Of a DNA stretch of 64,000 nucleotides, positions 45,450-53,198 are shown piece after piece. A model generated the notes under the pieces. That model was not told where the DNA came from. It saw nothing but the letters and a program-made list of their open reading frames with translations, and did not search any database. Location: positions 3,472,001 to 3,536,000 of the forward strand of contig NZ_CP074570.1 in the NCBI RefSeq assembly GCF_019900845.1, given 5' to 3'. The DNA comes from Paraneptunicella aestuarii. GTDB lineage: Bacteria > Pseudomonadota > Gammaproteobacteria > Enterobacterales > Alteromonadaceae. How positions within the stretch are numbered: the first letter of the stretch is position 1; each line of letters begins with the position of its first letter. A program made the position numbers and the translations under genes.

Positions 45450-47996
45450 ATGGATACAGAGAAAAACTTCCTAGACTACCTAGTAGAAAATATTGGAAAA
45501 AATATACTTTCCCATGATGAAAGTCAGCCCATAGAACTATTTTTAGAAAAAACCATTAATGCATCACTATTCCAATCTGGCATACCAGCAAAAACCGAAT
45601 CAAAAAATATCAATTATGAGTTCACCCACTTATTTAACCAAAAAGAAAAACATCAAAAACCATTAGAAAAACAAACTCTATATATAGAACCATCCACAAT
45701 AAAGCTCATAGAAAACACAAAGCATTATTCCCTTACTGTTTTCGTAAAATTTAGTTTAAAAAAAGATATTAAAGAAAAAGAAATTGAGACTCTTAATTTC
45801 AACACCGAAATAAGAAAAAGTATCGTTGGATACATATTATTTAGAAAAAAAACTGAAATCATTACGGAATATTTTCAGAGCTTAAATTTACGTCTATTAT
45901 TTACCGGCCACTGGACCCGAGATTATGTAAACAACTTAGTCAAAAGAGCACTAGCAATCAAAGAGTTAAAAATTGATGAAAGAACTCATGCCGATGCAAT
46001 TAATCCAATTATTCTAGCATGCTGGCAACAATGGACGCTGAGAAAAGACGACTCCATGGCATCAAACATAAAGCGTCTTTTAAGCGCCATTATTTTAAAC
46101 AATGAAAAGCCAAACAATAAAAACTTTAAAATAGGAATAAAACTAGACAGCATTCAATTGCACAATTTTGTAATATCAACACTTATTGAAACCAGAGAAC
46201 GCTTAAATAAAATAGAGAACACGAAAGAAAGCAAAATCAATTCAACACTAATAAAGACATTATTCCCACCCACGGAACCAGAAAAAAACAATAGTAAAAG
46301 CAATAACATATGCGCATTAAGCCTTTGTGTAATCATCAACAATCAAGATTCAAAAAACATAAAAAAAATAAAAAGCAACAAAGAATTCAAGCTATTTTTA
46401 TTTAAAGCAATACATGCGAGCTTTGCCGAATATTTAACCCGACAAAACATGCTGAATTCCGAATCATCCCAAAGAAAAATGATAAGGCTGAACAGACCCA
46501 ACCTTTACATTTGGCTAGTTTACTCTCTTTTATCAGTTGTCATTAATGAAAACGACGAAAAATCACTTAAAATTTTGAGTAATCAAATGCTCTTTGAAGA
46601 TATTTGTTATCTGGTAGAGTCCACATCAAGATACTTACTATTTAGAAGTAATGATTATCTTTTTGAATCCTCACCAATATTAACTGCAAAAAAACTTTTG
46701 AGAATCATTAACAAACATGCTGAATTGGTTATCAATACAAAGCTCCCCTCTCGTTTAGTTCAACTATTACAAAATTCATTAAAACGAGAACATAAATTCA
46801 ATAGATTAAAGGATTCTTCTCAGCACGTTCAACATTCAACGGATCTTTACTTACTGGGTGAATACCTCGCTAGCGAAGACTTTAAACTAACAAATGCAAG
46901 AAATAACAGGGAAATACTAGATGAGCCTTTGAAAAGAAGTTATGCATTAGCCTCGTTATTTCACGATATTGGTATGCTAAGGGAATATTCTGAGACGGAG
47001 TTTAAATGGCATACTTTTTCGTCAATAGACGAATATATTGATTATCTGACTAACATCAAGTTTGTATCAGCCAAAGAAGCTCTTGATATTAAGCAGTATG
47101 AACACTTCCCACATCAGGAACATGCGTTTACAAGTGCCGTGACATTGCATAAAGAAATATGTGAATACAATCGTCATCGCCCACAAAATATTAGTCAAGT
47201 ATTGCAAATGAAAGATCCTGTGGAGGCTGCCGTTAAATCCGTTCTTTTTCACAGCATGTGTTATCTGCCCACAGAATCCTCCAAAAGCAATGATATCAAT
47301 GTCCACTCTGCAATGCTGTTAGCGCTAACTGATGCAATCTACACCTGGCGCCCTTCCTCGACAACCATTGGACGACCGCGAAACTTGATCAGTGAAGGCT
47401 TTGGAGCAAGCATTCAATCGGATATAGCACGGTACGACGATAAACAACTCGAAATAATAAATGGCAATATTTTTTTAATTCGCGACTCAGTTGTTGGTCA
47501 GTCTATACAGTACACGTTAAAACTCATTCAGAGCTTTGGAAGACTGTCTTTTACAGATTTACAATGGCTCCCCATTGTATTGTTAGAAGTAGATGATAAA
47601 GATTGTCTACTACAAGAGCTCCATGAGATTAGACATACAATGTATCATGAAGTCTGTAGCGGCCTGGAACACTGGATAGAATTGCAAGAAAAATTTAGCA
47701 AAGCCTTGATTGAAGCTGTTCCCACAAGCTCACCAACAGCAGCAAACGATCCTGATAGCTCTGATAGCTCTAGTAGCCCTAGTAGCTCTGAGCAGAAATC
47801 GAGATTATCGGCAATTGTAGAGTCACTTATTCAGCCAGAAGTATTACAACAACTCAATATGACAGCCAAGTCCATCGCTGAAAAAACCTTGTATATAGAA
47901 TCAGGAACCAAACCTTTAGGTAACTTTGATGTGACAAAATTTGTCGAGCTCCCCGAGATAAAGGAATATATACGCAATCAGTCACAGTTTTATTAA
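45450..47996 (+). CDS. HD-domain-like protein, probable effector of the island
   Basis: The protein has 848 residues from the ATG at 45450 (GAGAG upstream); TTG 45435 would overlap the receiver gene and is less likely. The N-terminal about 1-440 is not recognised. The central part shows a metal-phosphohydrolase pattern: H459 in QHVQHSTDLYLL, the HD pair at about 505-506 in FHDIGML, H about 554-557 in PHQEHAFTSAV, then LFHSM and ALTDAIY with a late Asp. HD proteins cleave phosphodiesters or nucleotides. A Ser/Asp-rich linker at about 765-785 joins a helical tail. It is the last gene of the operon. The 5' half is much more AT-rich than the 3' half. Catalysis is inferred. Confidence 0.7.
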   Translation: MDTEKNFLDYLVENIGKNILSHDESQPIELFLEKTINASLFQSGIPAKTESKNINYEFTHLFNQKEKHQKPLEKQTLYIEPSTIKLIENTKHYSLTVFVKFSLKKDIKEKEIETLNFNTEIRKSIVGYILFRKKTEIITEYFQSLNLRLLFTGHWTRDYVNNLVKRALAIKELKIDERTHADAINPIILACWQQWTLRKDDSMASNIKRLLSAIILNNEKPNNKNFKIGIKLDSIQLHNFVISTLIETRERLNKIENTKESKINSTLIKTLFPPTEPEKNNSKSNNICALSLCVIINNQDSKNIKKIKSNKEFKLFLFKAIHASFAEYLTRQNMLNSESSQRKMIRLNRPNLYIWLVYSLLSVVINENDEKSLKILSNQMLFEDICYLVESTSRYLLFRSNDYLFESSPILTAKKLLRIINKHAELVINTKLPSRLVQLLQNSLKREHKFNRLKDSSQHVQHSTDLYLLGEYLASEDFKLTNARNNREILDEPLKRSYALASLFHDIGMLREYSETEFKWHTFSSIDEYIDYLTNIKFVSAKEALDIKQYEHFPHQEHAFTSAVTLHKEICEYNRHRPQNISQVLQMKDPVEAAVKSVLFHSMCYLPTESSKSNDINVHSAMLLALTDAIYTWRPSSTTIGRPRNLISEGFGASIQSDIARYDDKQLEIINGNIFLIRDSVVGQSIQYTLKLIQSFGRLSFTDLQWLPIVLLEVDDKDCLLQELHEIRHTMYHEVCSGLEHWIELQEKFSKALIEAVPTSSPTAANDPDSSDSSSSPSSSEQKSRLSAIVESLIQPEVLQQLNMTAKSIAEKTLYIESGTKPLGNFDVTKFVELPEIKEYIRNQSQFY
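47754..47789 (+). repeat. 9-bp tandem repeat in the HD gene linker
   Basis: There are four 9-bp units, GATAGCTCT twice, then AGTAGCCCT and AGTAGCTCT. In frame they encode a Ser/Asp-rich linker. Unit number could vary by slippage. Confidence 0.7.
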
Positions 47997-48024
47997 GGGT
48001 AGTTTCAACTTTGGTGCAAACACG

Positions 48025-48041
48025 AGGCGGTTAACCCGCCT
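48025..48041 (+). terminator. Terminator at the end of the four-gene operon
   Basis: AGGCGG (48025-48030) pairs with CCGCCT (48036-48041) around ttaac, followed by TTTGATT. It lies 29 bp past the HD stop and before the convergent halogenase gene. Confidence 0.65.
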
Positions 48042-48056
48042 TTGATTCTGGATTGA

Positions 48057-49553
48057 CTATTTCACTCCCGAACTCACTATCCCACAATAATGCTGCACAA
48101 ACTCTTGATGATTAGGTAACTGCCCCACCATCTGTTTGGCACGTTGTTCTATCTGGCTTAAAAACTGTTGCAGTTCTTCGTCGCTCATCATATCCACGAT
48201 GGGGTGATATTGATTCGGTGTCAGTCCTTGTCCCATCATCACTTGAACCCAGGAGTTTTCACCAAACAATTCGTTTGGCACTTTGAATACTCGCCCTGTT
48301 TCTTTGAATAGCTGGATGCGATGTTTCAATGAATCGGGAATATCCATGTTTTTGCAGAAACGCCAGAAGGGGCTGTCGGTGCGTTCGGTCACATGGTAAT
48401 GCAGGATAATAAAGTCGCGGATATTCTGTAGTTCAAAGTCGGTTTGCTGGTTGAACTCGTCGATGTCGGATTGGTGGATCGCCGTTAGCGGGAAGTTCTG
48501 CATCAAGCGGATAATGCTGCGCTGGATCATATGAATACTGGTTGATTCCAATGGCTCCACAAAGCCACTTGCCAAACCAAGGGCAACACAGTTTTTATGC
48601 CAATGCTGGCGACGTTGCCCCGGACGGAATCGAATCAATCTGGGCTCACTGATGGTGTTTCCTTCAATGTTTTCCAATAGCAGGGTTTTAGCCGCTTCGT
48701 CATTCAGATAGCGGCTACAGTACACCAAACCATTGCCGACACGATGTTGCAATGGAATTCGCCATTGCCAGCCCGCTTGATGGGCGATAGAACGGGTATA
48801 AGGAATAGGTTCCGACACCGACTCGGTTTGCACCGCCAGGGCCGAATCACAAGGCAACCAATGGCTCCAATCTTCATACCCCACATGCAAAGCTTGCTCT
48901 ATCAATAAAGCTCGAAATCCAGTGCAATCAATAAACAAGTCGCCTTCAATCACCTGACCGGAATCCAATTCTAAAGCTCGAATAAAACCATTATCAGCGT
49001 GAAGCTGCACTTGTGCGATTTTGCCTTCAACCCGCTTCACGCCAAATTCTTCGGCGATTTTTCGGAGGTACACCGCATAAGCCGTTGCATCAAGATGGTA
49101 GGCATAGTTAAGCCCTTGCTTGGGTGTCACGGCGAATCGATTCTGCTTGGCTGCCACTAATTCTGGACAATAATCGCCATAGTCTTTGCTAAACCCTAGC
49201 GCTTGCCCTTTCAGCCAAAAATGTTGAAATCCTGCCGCCCAGCAATCCTGGCCTGTGGTACCGAAAGAGTGAATATAGTCCTGTCCTTGAGCTCGCCAAT
49301 TCTCAAAAGAGATGCCCAGCTTAAAGGTAGCGCTGGTCGCTGCCATCATTTCCTGCTCATTGAGTTTTAACAGCTTGTGCAAGGTCAAGATAGTCGGAAT
49401 AGTGGCTTCACCCACGCCCACCGTACCAATGGCGTCAGACTCCACCAGAGTAATATCGAGATTTTTGCCCAGTAGTTTCGATAATGATGCAGCAGCCATC
49501 CATCCCGCCGTACCGCCACCCGCAATAACCACACGTTTAATACTCTGCTTCAT
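48057..49553 (-). CDS. Tryptophan-halogenase-like flavoprotein 1
   Basis: The protein has 498 residues. The FAD-binding GGGTAGWMAAASL is at about 13-25; VGVGEATIPT follows, and the halogenase-type motif WQWRIPLQHR (W-x-W-x-I-P) lies near 275. The Lys of the substrate-proximal tunnel (TFKLGISFENW) is present. Halogenase-like genes near TonB-dependent receptors of polysaccharide loci are common in marine gammaproteobacteria, and their real substrate is not established; free-tryptophan halogenation is doubtful. It is in a cluster with the cupin and SapC genes, 19 bp after the cupin gene. Family secure, role inferred. Confidence 0.82.
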   Translation of the reverse strand: MKQSIKRVVIAGGGTAGWMAAASLSKLLGKNLDITLVESDAIGTVGVGEATIPTILTLHKLLKLNEQEMMAATSATFKLGISFENWRAQGQDYIHSFGTTGQDCWAAGFQHFWLKGQALGFSKDYGDYCPELVAAKQNRFAVTPKQGLNYAYHLDATAYAVYLRKIAEEFGVKRVEGKIAQVQLHADNGFIRALELDSGQVIEGDLFIDCTGFRALLIEQALHVGYEDWSHWLPCDSALAVQTESVSEPIPYTRSIAHQAGWQWRIPLQHRVGNGLVYCSRYLNDEAAKTLLLENIEGNTISEPRLIRFRPGQRRQHWHKNCVALGLASGFVEPLESTSIHMIQRSIIRLMQNFPLTAIHQSDIDEFNQQTDFELQNIRDFIILHYHVTERTDSPFWRFCKNMDIPDSLKHRIQLFKETGRVFKVPNELFGENSWVQVMMGQGLTPNQYHPIVDMMSDEELQQFLSQIEQRAKQMVGQLPNHQEFVQHYCGIVSSGVK

Positions 49554-49572
49554 CTTTTTCTCTCTTATCGAA

Positions 49573-50703
49573 TCATCTATTCAGCTTTTGTAACAGGCGC
49601 TGACGTAAGCTGATAGCCTGCTGTTCGCTCAATCTTTCCTGCAACACACCGCGAACCGGCTCAGGAATATGTTCAGACGCACTGCTCTCATCGTCATTAA
49701 AAATGTAGTAATCAAATAACTCTTTCCAGGCTTGTTTTTGCGCTTTCGGAAGACCCTTGATACTCATTAAGGCATGGGTCAACGCATCGGTCGGATTACC
49801 CAAATACGCTGGCGTAGAACGCCACCAATAATTCACCAAGCCGTTAATGGCAGACAAACTGTCAACGTGATGCCACCACATACTGGGAATGAATAAAGCG
49901 TCACCGGGTTCCAGTTCTGCGACTACAGCATGTTTCATTGCTTCGGCAAACCGAGGAAATTGCTGGAAATCAGGCTGATAAAAATCCACCAAACTGATGG
50001 CTTGCCCGGAAGGGGTCAAATCTAATGGCCCCACATATAAATTGGCGATCTGATCGGGTGGAAACAATATAAATCTACGCTTGCCTGCAATACAGCAAGC
50101 CAGATTATCGGGGAAATCATAATGTGCCGCGATACGACTTCGATTACCCAACCACAAACTGATTAGCGGATTTTCCACCGCTATTGGCAGAGAGTTCTCA
50201 TCCAGAAAACCGGGCAAAAATCGCTGTAACAGGGTTGAACCAACATAGTAGGTAGCTTGCTGATCATCAGCGTTTTCTTTGTTGCCAGACAAGAGCAGCA
50301 ACACTTCTGATAAAGGCTTATTCGCTACCTGAAAGTTAAACCCGCTAAAATCCTCGTTATAGAAAATACGGCCTTGAGCTTCAGGTGGCGCACGGTAAAC
50401 CGTTATATGATCTTTACTGGAAAGAGGCTCTTTACTGGAAAGAGCTTTTTTGCCAGCAAACTTCGCTAAATAGCGAAGATACTCTTCACCATCCTGTCCT
50501 CCTCCCTCTCCATTTCCCTGCTCACCATCCTGCTCATTCTCCTGATCAGCATCACTTTGAGCGGCACGCACCACAGGCCAGTTTTTCACTAGCCCACGGA
50601 GTACAACGGGTTCAGAGCGAGAGCTCAGATAATCAGTTAACGTATCAGCCGAAACGGAATCGCTTTCTTCCACTTTCGGGCATTGTTGGATCCAGTCAGC
50701 CAA
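49573..50703 (-). CDS. JmjC-like cupin_8 protein
   Basis: The protein has 376 residues. The cupin/JmjC Fe(II)-binding motif is H-x-D in IAAHYDFPDN and the distal His in MWWHHVDS; GDALFIPSMWWH is a typical cupin_8 stretch. A Lys/Arg for 2-oxoglutarate is likely but not certain. The protein may hydroxylate a residue of a partner protein. An unusual insertion of about 22 residues rich in Asp, Glu, Gln and Gly lies at about 52-73. A short repeat (ALSSKEPLSSKD) lies near residue 90. The TTG start at 50703 has a purine-rich upstream region. It is 13 bp after SapC. Confidence 0.8.
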   Translation of the reverse strand: MADWIQQCPKVEESDSVSADTLTDYLSSRSEPVVLRGLVKNWPVVRAAQSDADQENEQDGEQGNGEGGGQDGEEYLRYLAKFAGKKALSSKEPLSSKDHITVYRAPPEAQGRIFYNEDFSGFNFQVANKPLSEVLLLLSGNKENADDQQATYYVGSTLLQRFLPGFLDENSLPIAVENPLISLWLGNRSRIAAHYDFPDNLACCIAGKRRFILFPPDQIANLYVGPLDLTPSGQAISLVDFYQPDFQQFPRFAEAMKHAVVAELEPGDALFIPSMWWHHVDSLSAINGLVNYWWRSTPAYLGNPTDALTHALMSIKGLPKAQKQAWKELFDYYIFNDDESSASEHIPEPVRGVLQERLSEQQAISLRQRLLQKLNR

Positions 50704-50716
50704 ATCCCTTTATCCC

Positions 50717-51466
50717 TTATTCGAGGATAGCGTTTTTACGCGCAATCAGGTTCGACAACTGAGATTGCGACGCCAACATCATGTACACCGCAGCCAGAAA
50801 ACCTTGCTCGTTCAATTCATGCAGAGCATCTGCTGAAAGTGCAAACAACACTTCTTCGTTAATGGTGTAATAACCAATCAACTGATTCAACGAACCATCT
50901 TCAAGTTCAATTTCCGCGTTAAAGCTCTCAACTAATTTGTGCTTTAACAAGGCATCAGAGAACAACTTGTTCTGCTCCATGCCCAGATGAATGCTTTCCA
51001 GCAGTTCAGACATTTTCTGTAAATAGTTAGAGGTGCCGCCGAATTCCAAAAACAGTTTTTCACCTTCAACACTTTCCTCAGTGCCAGCCAAACGCACACG
51101 AGGGCTGTCCATATCAATATGTACCACTCTGCGCTCTTGTTGCGTATCAGGATCTTTTTGTAAGCCAATAGAAAAAGGCTGGCGCGCTATTAAGGCCGGA
51201 ATATAAGGTGCATCCCATTGTTCTTCGCCAAGAAACAGGTTTTCTCCCTGTTCAAAGCCCAACAAAGCAACAGGGTAAAGCAGCTCGGTCTTGCCATCTT
51301 TCTGGAAAAACAATGGATAATGAGCTTGCATAGAACGCATTTCGCCCACAAAGGTTAAACAGGCGTTGACGTTATCACCAAAGGTTTCGGCGAGTTCCAG
51401 TGAATGACGAGTATCAATACGTACAGGTTTGTGATCTTCTTTATTTAATAAAACGGTTCTGGTCAT
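50717..51466 (-). CDS. SapC family protein
   Basis: The protein has 249 residues from the ATG at 51466; a TTG 12 bp upstream would add four residues. SapC-family features include a start TRTVLLNKEDHKPVRID, and the middle block FGDNVNACLTFVGEMRSMQAHYPLFF with the FLGEEQWDAPYIPALIARQPFSIG region. SapC is named after the Campylobacter S-layer protein locus; its activity is unknown, but it repeatedly occurs with halogenase and TonB-receptor genes. It lies 13 bp before the cupin gene and 15 bp after halogenase 2, so all four are likely one operon. Confidence 0.82.
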   Translation of the reverse strand: MTRTVLLNKEDHKPVRIDTRHSLELAETFGDNVNACLTFVGEMRSMQAHYPLFFQKDGKTELLYPVALLGFEQGENLFLGEEQWDAPYIPALIARQPFSIGLQKDPDTQQERRVVHIDMDSPRVRLAGTEESVEGEKLFLEFGGTSNYLQKMSELLESIHLGMEQNKLFSDALLKHKLVESFNAEIELEDGSLNQLIGYYTINEEVLFALSADALHELNEQGFLAAVYMMLASQSQLSNLIARKNAILE

Positions 51467-51481
51467 GCTTAATTCCAAATG

Positions 51482-53041
51482 CTACTGATTGCGCATCCAC
51501 ATCAATAGTTCACGATTTTCGGGTAACGATTGGGCTAACGTGCGCGTTTGTTGCGCCACTTGCTGAAACAGGTTAGCCGCTTTGTCGGTATTTATATCAG
51601 GCGTCACAGGTTGCAATAGCGCGCCACAGTTCATACCGTACCAAACATACTGGAAGCTGGCTGCCGGAAACATCTCCATCGCCATTGGCAAGTCATAAAG
51701 TGTGGGGCTGTTATGTTGCCATAGCTGTACACTTTCTCTCAACCAATCCGACCAATAGCGCTCATCACGATGAGCCAACCAATATTCACTGTCATCGCGT
51801 TTTGATAAAACATAATGCAACTTAAGAAAATCAATAATCTTCTGCCAATGTGCAGTCATGGTCTGATTAAACCGTTTGGCAACAGTGGAATAGAGTTCGC
51901 CAGGGATGTTTAAATGGTCACTCACATATTTGGCAGCCACTTCCACCAATGCAATAGCCGATGCTTCCAACGGTTCGATAAACCCGGCAGACAATCCAAT
52001 CGCCACACAATTATGCTGCCAGAATGAAGTTCGATAACCCGGATTTAGCTTGATGTGCTTAGCTTGTAATTGTTCGATTTGCGATTCAGACAGATTGCCC
52101 GACGTGTTTGCAATATGCTGCCTCAGTGTGGCCTCAGCCTGTTCAGCATTGGTAAAATCGCTGGCATAGACATAGCCCATGCCTCTGCGAGAATAAAGTC
52201 CAATGTCCCATGTCCAACCATGAGTTTGAGCACAAGCAATGGTATTGGAGGCAATGGGCTCATTCTGGTTTTTACCTTCATTGCCATAAGGCACTTGTAT
52301 GGCGATAGCGGCATCATTGAACAAACCATCGCGTACGGATTGCAGCGGTACTTGGTAGTGCTTGTCGATTAATAGCGCGGCAAAACCTGAACAGTCGATA
52401 TAGAGATCGGCCTTAAGCTGGCCATGAGCCTTCGTATTTAACGCTGAAATAGGCTCATTCAAGCCACCTTCTACCGACAACACATCATCAATAATATGCT
52501 CGATCCCCAGCTTTTCGGTGCCGTGCTGCTGCAATAACTGAGCAAACTTGCCTGCATCCAGATGATAGCCATAATTTAATGCCGCTGAATATTCGCTGCT
52601 ACGCGCGTTTTTAGGCGCTAATCCCATTTCACAAATTCGCCCTTGAGCGGTCACGGCATTGGCAAATTCCACTTGAGACTGATAAGGCAACCAGTATTGC
52701 CCCAGATTCATCTCGGGATACCCCGCAGGTAACGTAAATGGATGGTGATATTGATCATCCGAAGCGCCAGTGCGCCAGCCCTTAAACGTTGAGCCCTGCT
52801 TAAACGACGCATCGCATTGCACAATAAAATCGCGCTCGGAAATACCAATGCGTTGCAATGTGCTACGCATGGAAGGCCAGGTGCCTTCACCCACGCCAAT
52901 ACTCGGCACATTGGCAGATTCCACTAGTCGAATGCGAGCTCGGGGTAAGTCCCCTCGACCATGCTCAGCCGCCAGCAAACAGGCGGTTAGCCAGCCTGCT
53001 GTGCCTCCGCCTACTACAACAATGTCGATGGGTTTTGTCAT
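51482..53041 (-). CDS. Tryptophan-halogenase-like flavoprotein 2
   Basis: The protein has 519 residues from the ATG at 53041 (GAG nine bases upstream); the TTG start would add four residues. The FAD motif GGGTAGWLTACLLA and the halogenase signature WTWDIGLYSRRGMGYVYA are visible, with the Lys in ASFKQGSTFKGW. The IP of the W-x-W-x-I-P motif reads IG here. It has a low but clear resemblance to halogenase 1, so the two are distant paralogues. It is the first gene of the halogenase/SapC/cupin/halogenase set. Substrate unknown. Confidence 0.8.
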   Translation of the reverse strand: MTKPIDIVVVGGGTAGWLTACLLAAEHGRGDLPRARIRLVESANVPSIGVGEGTWPSMRSTLQRIGISERDFIVQCDASFKQGSTFKGWRTGASDDQYHHPFTLPAGYPEMNLGQYWLPYQSQVEFANAVTAQGRICEMGLAPKNARSSEYSAALNYGYHLDAGKFAQLLQQHGTEKLGIEHIIDDVLSVEGGLNEPISALNTKAHGQLKADLYIDCSGFAALLIDKHYQVPLQSVRDGLFNDAAIAIQVPYGNEGKNQNEPIASNTIACAQTHGWTWDIGLYSRRGMGYVYASDFTNAEQAEATLRQHIANTSGNLSESQIEQLQAKHIKLNPGYRTSFWQHNCVAIGLSAGFIEPLEASAIALVEVAAKYVSDHLNIPGELYSTVAKRFNQTMTAHWQKIIDFLKLHYVLSKRDDSEYWLAHRDERYWSDWLRESVQLWQHNSPTLYDLPMAMEMFPAASFQYVWYGMNCGALLQPVTPDINTDKAANLFQQVAQQTRTLAQSLPENRELLMWMRNQ

Positions 53042-53127
53042 ATCTTTGCTCAAATAGTGAGACTCTTTTTGTCTGGTTTTTTATTCGGCTTTTTTATCCG
53101 AGAGAAGGTGAATAGTAAAAACGAAAA

Positions 53128-53157
53128 AAGCCGCAATGTCATTACTGACCGCGGCTT
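53128..53157 (-). terminator. Terminator of the TonB-receptor gene
   Basis: On the minus strand AAGCCGC and GCGGCTT pair around a 16-base loop, followed by TTTTTTCG. It lies 42 bp past the receptor stop, so the halogenase set may have its own promoter or get only partial read-through. Confidence 0.7.
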
Positions 53158-53198
53158 GAACTTCTGAGAACATCATTACAACACAATAGAATCTGGCA

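Noticed and set aside
44909..47996. Detocs system as a firm call for the kinase/receiver/HD genes
   Set aside because: Gene order, the KAP gene and the HD effector without a fused receiver do not fit the described three-gene layout; only a loose architectural likeness remains.
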